Source: Ichthyophis bannanicus
Lineage: Eukaryota > Chordata > Amphibia > Gymnophiona > Ichthyophiidae
Length of the DNA stretch: 64,000 nucleotides
Assembly: GCA_033557465.1 (NCBI GenBank)
Contig: CM066044.1
Coordinates: 189,960,184-190,024,183, forward strand
Direction of reading: 5' to 3'
The notes under the pieces are model-generated. The model did no database searches. It was not told the origin of the DNA and saw only the letters and a program-made list of their open reading frames with translations. Numbering within the stretch: position 1 is the stretch's first letter; the number at the start of each line of letters is the position of its first letter. The position numbers and the translations under genes are program-made. Below, in pieces: positions 43,650 to 53,390 of the stretch.

Positions 43650-45410
43650 AAAGTCAAAGGGAGAATTTGAGAAGAAGCTTGCTGCGGAAGCAAAAACGTG
43701 AAATAAAGATTTTTTCAAGTACATTCGTAGCAAAAAACCTGTGAGAGAGTCAGTTGGACCATAAGATGATAGAGGAGTTAAAGGGGCACTAAGAGGCGAC
43801 AAGGCGATAGCGGAGAGATTGAATGAATTCTTTGCTTCGGTCTTTACTGAGGAAGATGTAGGGATGTTACCCATGACTGAAGTGGTATTTAAAGGTGCGG
43901 AAGAATTGAAGGAAATATCGATACATTGAGAAGATGTATTACAACTATTAGATAAACTGAAGAGTAGCAAATCACTTGGGCCAGATGGTATACATCCAAG
44001 GGTGTTGAAAGAACTGAAATATGAGATTGCAGACCTGCTATTAGTAATCTGTGAACTATCATTAAAATCATCTCTAATACCTGAAGATTGGCGGATCGCC
44101 AATGTAACACAAATTTTTAAAAAGGGTTCGAGGGGTGATCCGGGAAACTACAGACCGGTGAGCCTGACGTCAGTACCGGGAAAAATGGTAGAAACCATCA
44201 TAAAGAATAAAATTACTCAGCATATAGATAGTCATGGCCTAATGGGAGACAGCCAACATGGCTTTAGACAAGGAAGATCTTGTCTTACTAATCTGTTATG
44301 TTTTTTTGAAAGTGTGAATAAACAGGTGGACAAAGGTGAGTCGGTTGATATAGTGTATCTGGACTTTCAGAAAGCCTTTGACAAGGTCCTTCATCAGAGA
44401 CTTTCAGCAAAACTAAAGAGTCATGGGATAGGAGGCAGTGTACTACTGTGGATCAAGAATTGGTTAAAAGATAGAAAGCAGAGGGTTGGGCTAAATGGCC
44501 AATTTTCCCAATGGAGAAAGGTGAATAGTGGTGTACACCAGGGATCTGTGCTGGGTCCGCTGCTTTTTGACATATTCATAAATGACCTGGAAAGTGGAAT
44601 AACAAGTGAGGTTATCAAATTTGCAGATAACACAAAACTATTTAAAGTTGTTAAAACCCAAGAGGATTGTGGAAAATTGCAAGAGGATCTTGATAAATTG
44701 GAAGACTGGCCATCAAAATGGCAGATGAAATTTAATGTGGACAAGTGCAAAGTTATGCACTTAGGAAAGAACAACCCAAACTATGGTTACATGATGCAAG
44801 GTTCCACATTAGGAATCACTACCCAGGAAAAAGATTTAGGCATCATTGTGGATAACATGTTAAAACCCTCGGTTTAGTGTGCAGCAGCAGCCAAGAAAGC
44901 AAATAGAATGCTAGGTATCATAAGGAAAGGAATGGAAAATAAAACAAAAGATATTATAATGCCTCTTTACCGTTCCATGGTGAGACCGCACCTTGAATAT
45001 TGTGTGCAATTCTGGTCGCCGTATCTTAAAAAGGATATAGCGTTATTAGAAAAGGTACAGAGAAGAGCCACCAAAATGGTAAAGGGGATGGAAGGATACT
45101 CCTATGAAGAAAGGCTAAAAAGGTTAGGGCTCTTTAACCTGGAAAAGAGACGGCTGAGGGGAGATATGATAGAAGTCTATAAATTAATAAGCGGAGTGGA
45201 ACGGGTAAACGTAGATCGACTCTTTACGTTATCAGAATATAGAAAGACTAGGGGACATGCAATGAAGCTACAGGGTAAACTATTTAAGACTAATAAGAGA
45301 AAATATTTTTTCACTCAACGTGTAATCAAACTCTGGAATTTGTTACCGGAGGATGTAGTAAAGGCTGTTAGTGTAGCTGGGTTTAAAAAAGGTTTGGACA
45401 AGTTTCTGGG
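43650..45410 (+). pseudogene. CR1 ORF2: reverse transcriptase and C-terminus
   Basis: Before 44002 there are several stops in an otherwise recognisable linker ('KPVRESVG', 'ERLNEFFASVFTEEDV'). From 44002 to 45408 one frame is interrupted only by a TAG at 44875-44877. It shows 'GSRGDPGNYRPVSLTSVPG', 'IVYLDFQKAFDKVLH' (motif A), '[20 protein letters not shown]', 'KFADNTKLF' (motif C with the second Asp changed to Asn), 'TQEKDLGIIVDN', '[17 protein letters not shown]' and '[24 protein letters not shown]'. FADN in place of FADD would abolish polymerase activity even without the stops. Confidence 0.9.
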
Positions 45411-45650
45411 TCAGACCAAGGTCCATCAAGCCCAGTATTCTGTTTCCAACAGTGGCCAATCTAGGTCATATATACCTAGCAGTTTCCCCAAGGGACACAG
45501 GTTCCACAATGCTTGTATTGGTTCAAGCATTGATATCCTGGGTCCCTTCTTAATAATGGTTTATGGACCTTTCCTCCAGGAACTTGTCCAAACCTTTTTT
45601 AAACCCAGCTACATTAACAGCCTTTACTACATCCTCTGGTAACAAATTCC
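45410..45650 (-). repeat. Inverted CR1 3' UTR segment inside CR1
   Basis: The plus-strand ORF breaks at 'gacaagtttctg' and continues as 'ggtcagaccaaggtcc...aacaaattcc', which is the minus-strand version of the CR1 3' end. At 45650 the plus-strand UTR resumes with 'ataaaccattattaagaagg'. The two copies of 'ggtcccttcttaataatggtttat' are therefore in inverse orientation and flank the inner boundary. Confidence 0.85.
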
Positions 45651-45919
45651 ATAAACCATTATTAAGAAGGGACCCAGGATATCAATGCTTGACCCAGTAC
45701 AAGCATTGCAGAACCTGTGTCTTTTGGGGAAACTGCTAGGTACGTATGACCTAGACTGGCCACTGTTGGAAACAGGATACTGGGCTTGATGGACCTTGGT
45801 CTGACCCAGTATGGCATATCTTATGTTCTTATGGAACAGCAATGTACTGTTTGCAAAGTTTCCAGTAAATAAGACATGTCACCTTATTGTGCCTTTCTAT
45901 ATATGTTTCTAAACAGGGC

Positions 45920-46440
45920 TGTACCAAGCCATAATTGCACCCTATGTTATCTCCACTTCTGGCACCGCTGCGCCCCCCCCCCCCCTGCATTGCCCTGTCA
46001 CTGTCGCCGCCACTTTTTTGTTTTCTTGGAGGCGGCAGCAGTGAAGCAGACCTGTGTTTGTAGGCAGGTCGGGTCCCTCCTTCCCTTCTCTGATGTAGGT
46101 CGCATCAGAGGAGGGAGGGACCAGGCCAACCATTCAAACACTGAGTTGCACAGGCGCATGTTTGCATGGCTGGCCTGGTCCCTCCCTCCTCTGACACGAC
46201 AAATATCAGAGAAGGGAAGGAGGGACCGGACCTGCCTACAAACACAGGTCTGCCTCACTGCTGCCGCCGCCGCCTCCAAAAAAACAAAAAAGTGGAAGTG
46301 GTGGTGGGAGGGCAACGTGGGGTGGGGGGGGGAGCTGGGCCGGCAGCAGGACATGCGCCCCTAATACTCTTGTGCCATGTGCGGCTGCACTGCTCGCACA
46401 GAGCTAGGTACGGTACTGCTTGTAAAGATTTTGGGACTTT
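45920..46440. repeat. Foldback repeat with C-tract (F2)
   Basis: Arms 45989-46133 and 46166-46315 are inverse copies of about 145 bp ('ccacttttttgttttcttggaggcggc' pairs with 'cctccaaaaaaacaaaaaagtgg'; 'cctgtgtttgtaggcaggtc' with 'gacctgcctacaaacacagg'-type sequence). The loop is about 32 nt. A run of 12 C (45973-45984) precedes the left arm, and 'gcaccgctgcg' and 'gtgcggctgcactgct' flank the unit. Frames across it read on both strands because of the symmetry and are not genes. Confidence 0.8.
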
Positions 46441-47238
46441 AGCAGATCTCAGCAAACACTAGAAGGAAAGGTTGTGTTTTGGAGACAAAGCTAAGAATCT
46501 GCCAAAAGGGAGTGTTACCTTCAGCCCAACACTTTGGAGTAGGTTACTCCTAGTGCACCTTGAAATGTTTCTGCTTCCTAACCATGCAATGCTACAATGT
46601 AGCACTGTAGGACTTTGAGAAGAGGAATATTTTTTCAGTATAAGAGAAAGGCTGTAGAAAGCTGACAGCTGTGGCATGTTTGTCTGCTGGAGAGTGAAGC
46701 TGCCCGCCTGCTGCAGAACACAGACCACTTGATTACGTTGATGTACTGCATCGCAGGGCTGCTTGGGCTGGAGAGATATGCAAATTCTGTACACACTTCA
46801 TCCATTTCAGCAGATGGGATTTGTAGGTATAGTCTGAAAATTATTTCTACCTTGAAAGGCTTGTAAAAGCTGAGAAGCTACAATCTGTCGTGGTGGCATC
46901 CCCTAGTGGCCAAAGGCGGTAAGGGCATGCTGTACAACATATTTATTTTCAAGGTGCGTGGGGTATTTTAAGGCCAAAATGGAGATTGGTCTTAGGTATT
47001 TCAGCTCCATGTGAGAACTCAATAATTAAGCCACGAGTGTAGGGAAACAAGGCTTTTATTTCCCCTCTGTGCAAGGGTTCATTAAGACACTAGAAATCAA
47101 AGAATGTCCTTTGTTCATAAAGGTTCCAGTAATAAGCAGGTAAAACCAATTGTTAATATCTTCACAATTAGTTGAAAGGTTAAAGGGAGGAATTCAATTC
47201 ATTCCAGGGCAAAGCAATTAAACAAGACGACTTCTTAT
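46441..47238. other. No gene recognised; 3' region of the ORF at 47239
   Basis: TTTATT at 47055-47060 gives an AATAAA on minus, about 180 nt past the 428-codon ORF. Further left the sequence is unremarkable. Confidence 0.4.
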
Positions 47239-48525
47239 TTACAAGGTGGCTATGGATTCTAGGCTAGAAGCCATACACAAACTACAATCCATAGCTTCTT
47301 CCTGAGGAATGGGAATAGTGTTTGCATTTTCTATTTCCATAAATTCTGCTTCACTACTTTCCCCCTCAGAGCACACGCTGTCTCTGGCAGTTACAGCTTT
47401 ATATGGACAGTCTCTGGTATCTTGCCTCCAATAAGACTGTGCTTTAAAGTCTTTTGGTAGTTCTTCAAACCACTCTGGTTTCTTTCCTCTTCTTATAAAG
47501 TGAGTTTTAGTTTTAGCAGTGCTTTTAGGAGTTAAGCTTTCATTAGCAGACATAAAACTTCCATACCTTGAGTTTCTGTAGCTTGAAGCTCTGGAGCTTT
47601 TTCTCTCATGCACGTCTCTGTGACAACAGGTTTTCTGTCGGTAGCTTCTGGGCAGTGCTGGACTTCCTGAAAGCTTAGTAAAACCTGGTATGGATTCTCC
47701 AGCTCTATGCTTCAGTGACACAGTAGCTCTGTTAGAAACTCCTTCCCTTCGGGTACCTGGTAAAGCTTGTTCAGCATACTTCAATGCCTGCAGGCTTTCC
47801 TCCAAGCCTGGCTCTCTGGCTCTCTGTGTATGTCTCTCAGCTTTGGACTCAGGAACGTTGCTTAAGCAGGGAGTGGCATACCCTCCAGCCTGACTGCTTT
47901 CTTTAGCAGACTCCCTCTGAACAGCAGCTCTCGTAGCTTGGCCCCTCTGAACTCTACCTCTATGAATTCTGTTCTTTTGGGCTTGCTCAAGGAGGATTCC
48001 TTCTTTCAGGTCTCTCCTTCCTTCTTCAGCCGTAATCCTTGTTCCTTCTCTTCCTGCTGCTCCAGCTCCTTCTGCGTCTGCGTCTCTATCTGTGTCTGTG
48101 TCTGCTTTGCTAGCATTAAGCTTCCGTTTATAAAGGGATCTTCCCTTTGAATCTCCCAGGCTCATTTCCAGGTGCAACTGGTTAGATCTCCTAGCCTCAT
48201 TAGCTTCTGTAGAATCACTCCTGCGCTCTCTAGCTATGCTTTGAGGTAATTGCCCACCTAGAGCTCTGTGAAAAACAGAGTTTCTTTTCAACTCTGCACC
48301 TTTATTGGCACCAGCCTCATGACAAATCACATATTTCAACACATCACCTGCAACTGTACAAAGGACCACATACAAATATGAAGACAAATCGTTGAACAAG
48401 CACATGTGTGTGTGGGTGTGCACGCGCATGTGCATAAACGTTATTGCGGCTATTTTCACATTTGTCCACGGAGCTGCAAAGTCCACAGCTAATTTTATCC
48501 TTTGGGCTTTGCACCAGTTTTCCAA
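47239..48525 (-). CDS. Unknown charged protein, probably element-encoded
   Basis: A 428-codon open frame. The first 60 codons include a His-Thr run from a CA microsatellite and are probably not coding; the real start may be 'MSLGDSKGRS' (about residue 125) or a spliced exon. The remainder is Arg/Glu/Ser-rich: 'DTDTDRDADAEGAGAAGREG', 'RHTQRAREPGLEESLQAL', a basic stretch 'RKSSRASSYRNSRYGSFMS', 'IRRGKKPEWFEELPKDFKA' and an acidic end 'EGESSEAEFMEIENAN...QEEAMDCSLCM'. I recognise no fold or enzyme motif. A poly(A) signal follows at 47055-47060. Composition and end resemble the 260-codon ORF at 12642-13424, which lies inside a proven insertion, so a gag-like or accessory protein of a repeat is the likeliest reading. 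Confidence 0.4.
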   Translation of the reverse strand: MENWCKAQRIKLAVDFAAPWTNVKIAAITFMHMRVHTHTHMCLFNDLSSYLYVVLCTVAGDVLKYVICHEAGANKGAELKRNSVFHRALGGQLPQSIARERRSDSTEANEARRSNQLHLEMSLGDSKGRSLYKRKLNASKADTDTDRDADAEGAGAAGREGTRITAEEGRRDLKEGILLEQAQKNRIHRGRVQRGQATRAAVQRESAKESSQAGGYATPCLSNVPESKAERHTQRAREPGLEESLQALKYAEQALPGTRREGVSNRATVSLKHRAGESIPGFTKLSGSPALPRSYRQKTCCHRDVHERKSSRASSYRNSRYGSFMSANESLTPKSTAKTKTHFIRRGKKPEWFEELPKDFKAQSYWRQDTRDCPYKAVTARDSVCSEGESSEAEFMEIENANTIPIPQEEAMDCSLCMASSLESIATL

Positions 48526-48725
48526 AGAGAACTACAATTTCCCTTTAGAAACTTCTCTGAGGATAATGGAGCTGCTTTTTCTGCAGACGTTTTTTTCCAT
48601 GGAAAATGGTGTGGGGTAGTTTGAACACACAAAACTGTACACTGTTGCCCTCTCAACTGAACTTTGCCTCCAGGAGTATCTCCGCATAAGATGGATATAA
48701 GTACTGGAGAGAACGGGCTGTTGTG
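48526..48725. other. Spacer, no feature recognised
   Basis: Lies between the unknown ORF and the CR1 ORF1 remnant. No structure seen. Confidence 0.35.
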
Positions 48726-49058
48726 GTAAATGTGGGTACTCATGACCTAGTAAGGTGTATGAGAGAGGCTCTGGTGGCCAAATTTAGGGTTCTAGGTAGG
48801 AGACTAAAGTACAGAACCTCCAGGGTAGCACTCTCAGAAATGCTCCCATTTCCATGAACAGGACACCAAAGGCAGGCTAAGCTGCATGAATAAGATGATA
48901 GTACAAGGAGGCAGGCCTTTATACTCATTTGAAACAGGGGAACTTTTGGGGTAAGCAGCAGTCTACACAGACTTGATAGACTCCACCTTAACCAGAATGG
49001 AACCAAATTGCTGGTGATAACAATTAAAAAAGGGAAATAGAGCAGTCTGCAAAGTAGA
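48726..49058 (+). pseudogene. CR1-type ORF1 esterase-domain remnant
   Basis: On plus, 'VVNVGTHDLVRCMREALVAKF' and 'LGRRLKYRTSRVALSEMLPFP' correspond to the GTND block and following strand of the SGNH-hydrolase (esterase) domain known in ORF1 of many CR1/L2-type LINEs. 'RLDRLHLNQNGTKLL' corresponds to the last block, with the catalytic Asp-x-x-His (here DRLH). Three stops interrupt it. The esterase is thought to help the ribonucleoprotein or membrane steps of the element. This is the only ORF1 sequence in the window. Confidence 0.65.
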
Positions 49059-49091
49059 TCCTCGGAAAAGCAGACAACCATAAAATCATAA

Positions 49092-49800
49092 GAAAAGTCA
49101 TACCGAGTCAGACCAAGGTCCATTGAGCTCAGCATCCTGTCTCCATCATGGCCAGTCCAGGTCACAAGAACCAAGCAGATGCCAAAAGAGTAGATCTAAT
49201 TCTCATAGCTCATTTTCAAGGATAAGCAATGTACTTTATGGACTTTTTCTCCAGGAACTTGTTCAAACCTTTTTTGAATCCTACTATGTTAGTCACCTTG
49301 ACCACATTTCCTGGCAATGAGTTTCACAGCTTAATTATTTGCTTAATTAATTGCTTTTATTTAATTATTTATATGCTATTCCCCAGTTAATCCTTGTTTT
49401 ATTCCCCTGTTACCTGTAACTTGGACAAGTTCTCTAAATTTGAGTGTATTTTGTTTAATGTAAACCGCACTGATGTCAAATAGCGCGGTATATAAGAGCT
49501 GTTAAATAAATAAATAAATAAATTATGCACAAAAAAACCCAACCCTTTCTATGATTTATTTTATTTTCAGTCTGCTGGTCATTAGTTTCATGCAGTGTCT
49601 TCTCGTTTTTGTGTTGTTTGACCTCACTCATGATTTTATAAACATCTCTCATATCCCCTCTCAGTCTTCTTTTCTCGAATCTGAAGAGCCCTAACCTGTT
49701 TTGCCTTTCTTCGTAAGGGAGAGGTTCTAACCTCTTTATCATTTTTGTTGACCTTCTCTGAACCTTTTCTAGTTGCACTTCAGCCTTTTTGAGATGGGGC
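49092..49800 (-). mobile_element. Old CR1 3' fragment, split by an L2 tail
   Basis: 49092-49330 and 49540-49800 are minus-strand CR1: 'gagtcagaccaaggtccattgag', 'ccaggaacttgttcaaacc', 'cctctcagtcttcttttctcgaatctgaagagccctaacctg'. The coding part reads 'KVQRRSTKMIKRLEPLPYEERQNRLGLF'-like sequence. It is interrupted at about 49335-49525 by a plus-strand L2 tail. Older than the copies at 6.7 and 43.6 kb. Confidence 0.8.
49335..49525 (+). mobile_element. L2-type 3' tail insertion
   Basis: 'gtaaaccgcactgatgtc', 'gcgcggtatataagagctg' and a (TAAA)n tail at 49502-49522 form the L2 3' end. It sits inside the older CR1 fragment. Confidence 0.8.
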
Positions 49801-50130
49801 AACCAAAACTGTCCACAAAGAGTGGTGGATATCTGAATGCCATCCCGATGGGGGTTGTGGTGGCAAAAACTGACAAGAGTTCAGAAAGGTATGAGACAGA
49901 CACAGAGGACTCCTATATAACAGAGGATGGATCAAAGCAAACAAATAACTTTTACATTTTGAAAAATAAAGGAGTAACCTGCACAGAGTGGCAAATACAA
50001 ACTTAAACAAGCCTAGAGGGGGATAACCTGCCTGCAGCCAAAGGCATGGGGGGCGGTAACCTGCACAAAGTGGCAGGTACAACTATAGTCACCTTATTGG
50101 GCAGTGCTGATCTTTATGTGCCGCCATTTA
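49801..50130 (+). repeat. Unclassified repeat with 'gtaacctgcacagagtggc' units
   Basis: 'gtaacctgcacagagtggcaaatac' (about 49975) and 'gtaacctgcacaaagtggcaggtac' (about 50056) are near-identical units about 80 nt apart, followed by 'gggcagtgctgatctttatgtgccgccatttattatgttact', which resembles the 3' end of a LINE or SINE family. Non-coding. Confidence 0.5.
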
Positions 50131-50144
50131 TTATGTTACTGTGC

Positions 50145-50500
50145 AGTGGCGTTCCTGTTCCCCCCCCCCCCCGTCACCCATGGTGGGCACCCCCCCTATG
50201 AGCTGCAGCACTCTGTGCCACCATTCTCACACACACGCCCCAGCCCACAGAGACAGTGCAGCAAACTAGCTTACCTTAATGTTGGCTTGCCATACTGTCC
50301 CTGCTCTGTGGGCCTGCTGCTCTCCTCCCCCAGCCGAAGTCTCGTGAAGCACTAGATCTTGGCCGGGAGAGGAGAGTAGCGGGTCCACAGAGCAAAGACA
50401 ACGTGGCAAGCCAATGTTAAGGTAAGTTGGTCTGCTGCACTGTCCTGTGAGCCCGGCGGTGGGGACACTCCTTCCCAACCGGCGCCCAACACCCTGCCCA
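50145..50500. repeat. Foldback repeat with C-tract (F3)
   Basis: Arms 50236-50335 and 50361-50459 are inverse copies ('gcttaccttaatgttggcttgcca' pairs with 'ggcaagccaatgttaaggtaag'; 'gacagtgcagca' with 'tgctgcactgtc'). The loop is about 25 nt. A run of about 13 C at 50160-50172 precedes it. Same plan as F1 and F2, but the arm sequences differ. Confidence 0.8.
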
Positions 50501-50538
50501 TGGTATGCCACTGTTACTATGTTAAATACTCAAAAGGA

Positions 50539-50974
50539 AAGGTTTACTAAACTGAGTTAACCGCTAGTGTTGGGTTCAGCACATGAAAAGTATACTGCAT
50601 TAAAAATTAGCATGGGGCCTCGCACTTAAAATCTCACACTAGCAGGTTAGCACATAGATAGGCAGAGACAGGCAACTTGGAGACTTAACATGGGCATTGG
50701 CAGTGTATCACGGTTAGCAAGGGCGTAATGGGTGCACAGGCATAGGGGGCGCAAGCTAACTACAACTGTTGCTGTTAGCATGGGTGCACTTAACACCACC
50801 TCAATGGGTGACATTACATGCCCCGGTATATTGGCATAGCATGGTGCTGCCAGTTTGCAACATGCCAACAGCAGGAGCATGGATGCACATGCTATCTGAA
50901 GTTGGCATAGGCCTCCATGCAGGTTTTGTAGCTGAAATGCACACTACCAGCATGTTCTTTAGTAAACATGTCCC
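50539..50974. repeat. MITE-like repeat with GTTTACTAAA ends
   Basis: 'ggtttactaaac' at the left and 'ctttagtaaacatg' at the right form inverted ends. The interior has 'gttagc' and 'gcatggg' words as in the relative at 1507-1874. No ORF of note. Confidence 0.55.
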
Positions 50975-51019
50975 AAAGTGTGGTTTCACCAGGGATCTAT
51001 ACAGAGAACAAATGTAGGG

Positions 51020-51340
51020 CTAGCTTAACCTTCAGGCAGACTAGGAGGTCATCTAGTGCAGCATCTTCTGTGGGGCAGCAAAGAGCAGCTGCAGTCAAGG
51101 CAAAATAATAGATTCTGACAGCGTCATCTATTCAAAACATCAGCATATATTCTTACACACAGAGAAGGCAGGGAGCTTTAAAATAAGCATGATGTTCAGT
51201 CATATAATTTTACAGGATCATTTGTGGAGGGGTGATGTTGTGCTCAGTATCTTGAGGTGGGAATGGGTGCCGAAGTCCTGAAAGCTAATTCAGGGGATGA
51301 AAGGCTAAAAGCGTACCTAGAGTGACTAATAGTCTTGCAC
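51020..51340 (+). repeat. Interspersed repeat, copy 2 (pair with 3640-4080)
   Basis: Shares ordered words with 3640-4080 in the same orientation. Diverged and non-coding. Confidence 0.45.
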
Positions 51341-51836
51341 CAGCCCTGAGCACAGACTTAGAACAAAGTATCTCAAAAAATGCTGTTGAAATAAAGAAAA
51401 CAGAACATTCTGAAAGAGTGAACGTGGAAGAAGACAAAGGAGCTCAGGTGGATGCCAGTTTAGAATAGGCGAATATGAATGATTAGAAATTAAGGGGGCA
51501 AGTTTCAGGAAGTCGGTTCTAGGTGCAAGGAACAAAAGTACTTCTGTATCCATGGACCACATAGAAAATTCTTAAAGAAAGCTACACAAGGAGAATGTCT
51601 TTAGAATATTTGCTTACAGACATCCAGTGACAAAGTGTTCATGGACTTAGCACATTACATTTTCTACTTCTGCCTGCAGAACAAAAATGAGTGCAATTTA
51701 GAAAATTTCATTTTTTATATGTACTTAATTTCCATGCTTAACATGCTTCTAGCAATACCCCATTTTATTCTTTCCAACCCAAAAGAATGTTGGAAGAAAT
51801 TATACATAAGGGGTTGAATACATGTCTGTCTTCCAT
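51341..51836. other. No gene recognised
   Basis: AT-rich spacer before DIRS A2. No coding or repeat signature seen. Confidence 0.4.
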
Positions 51837-52023
51837 AAAGAGTAGTTACTCACCTGTAACAGGTGTTCTCCAGGAGCAGCAGGAATCAGTCCTCACATAT
51901 GGGTGTCATCGGCGCCGATGAAGCCCCAGCGGAGCATTTCCCCAGCTTTCTATGAAAGCCTTTGGGAATGCAGGCACGCATGCGCGGTTCCCTTCCCGCC
52001 TAAAGGTGCCATCTTACCTCAGT
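51837..52023. repeat. DIRS A2 3' terminal repeat
   Basis: Inverse of 57553-57712 from 51866 on. The outer 29 nt, 'aaagagtagttactcacc...', equal those of A1. Confidence 0.9.
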
Positions 52024-52105
52024 CAAATGACATAGCTAAGAACAGCACACAAAAATGAAAAATAAACTATGTACAACTGCAACTCCAAGGGGAGGAGGGA
52101 GGGTT

Positions 52106-52192
52106 GTGAGGACTGATTCCTGCTGCTCCTGGAGAACACCTGTTACAAGTAACTACTCTTTCTCCAGGACCAAGCAGGAAGTCAGTCCTCAC
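52106..52192. repeat. DIRS A2 internal complementary region
   Basis: Mirrors the left and right ends joined at 'ctctttctccagg'. It lacks 4 nt ('ggtg') found in A1 at the 'tgttaca' position. Confidence 0.88.
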
Positions 52193-52329
52193 ATATGGGT
52201 GACTCCCCAGCACTGGGTTACCGAGGAACCCAGGCTGAACAAGAGAACTCCCTCTAGTCTCAGCAGCAAAGAAAGGCTTTTCAAGGACACAACCTCCACC
52301 GGTAGCCCAACAGAGGGCAGGAGCTGCCT

Positions 52330-53390
52330 AAACCTCAAAGAGATTCCGGAGTACTGCTTGGCCAAAAGCACTGTCCCTACGGGACTCCCTCTCCAGGCAG
52401 TAATGGGCCACAAAAGTCTGGCTTGAAGACCAAGTTGCAGCCCTGCAGATGTCTACCAAGGGCACAGAGCGCAGATGAGCCACTGAGGCAGCCATTGCCC
52501 TGACTCAGAGGGCCGTAACCCTACCCTGCAAAGGAAGGTCAGCCGCCTTGTAAGCCCAGGTGATACAGTCAGCCACCCAGATGGACAAGGTACGCTTGGA
52601 CACAGCCAACCCCAACTTATTGGGGTCAAAGGAGACGAAGAGCTGGGTAGCCCTTCTATGCCCCTGCGTACGGTCAAGGTAGAAGGATATGGCCCTGCTA
52701 CAGTCCAGGGTATGCAGGACTGCTTCAGCCTGGCTCGCATGAGGCCTAGGGAAAAATGTTGGAAGAACCACCTCCTGGTTGAGGTGGAAAGAGGAGACAA
52801 CCTTAGGGAGGAACTTTGGATGGGTCCTAAGGACTACCCTGTTCCTATAAATCCTGGTGTAAGGCCTATCACAGACCAGGGCCTGAAGCTCACTTACTCG
52901 CCTAGCCGAGGTAAGAGCTATCAGGAAGAGTGTCTTCCAGGAGAGGAAGCGTAGTGGACAAGTAGCCATCAGCTCAAAAGGTGGGCGAGTCAGTTGCTGC
53001 AAGACCACATTCAGCTCCCACTCAGGGGCAGGAGGACGGATAGGAGGCTTGAGAAAAAGCAAGCCCCTAAGAAAGCGAGACACCAAGTGGTGACCAGACA
53101 GAGAATGTCCCTCCACCAGAGAGTGGTGAGCTGCTAGAGCTGAGAGGTGGACCCGAACAGAATTGGATTTAAGACCTTGATTTGACAAGTGCAGTAAGTA
53201 CTGAAGGACTACTGGCACAGTACAGGAGAAAGGATCTTCGGTACGTAGCTGACACCACACAAAAAACCTCTTCCATTTGAGAGCATAGGTTTTCCTAGTG
53301 GACTGTTTCCTAGAGGCTAGGACAACCTCCTCAACCTCCTGAGGCAGGCCCCAGGGAGCCAAGACTACCCTTGCAGCCTCCAGGCCATCA
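52330..53390 (-). pseudogene. DIRS A2 tyrosine recombinase (stop in H-x-x-R motif)
   Basis: Reads 'RKQSTRKTYALKWKRFFVW', 'LTSARRVSELQALVCD' (first catalytic Arg) and 'FDPNKLGLAVSKRTLSIWVADC' in one frame without interruption down to 52505. There 'GRVTAL-stop-VRAMAA' replaces the 'GRVTEHRVRAMAA' of A1, removing the catalytic His. Beyond the stop, 'DICRAATWSS' and the Tyr region are still legible. The start is not clear: the Met used in A1 is a Leu here, so an upstream start overlapping the RNase H frame is needed. Confidence 0.85.

Larger units (their letters stand above)
43640..45835 (+). mobile_element. CR1-clade LINE, 5'-truncated, with a rearranged 3' end
   Basis: The body matches the CR1 at 6.7-9.2 kb over its length but lies on plus. 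It ends with 'atactgggcttgatggaccttggtctgacccagtatggcatatcttatgttctta' (to about 45835), the CR1 3' terminus. A 240-bp inverted copy of the 3' UTR sits inside it (45410-45650). The copy starts in the linker before the RT and is about 2.2 kb long. Confidence 0.9.

Noticed and set aside
46166..46462. Frames of about 100-160 codons on both strands near 46.2 kb
   Set aside because: They mirror each other because of the foldback symmetry, and both strands read the same low-complexity peptide.
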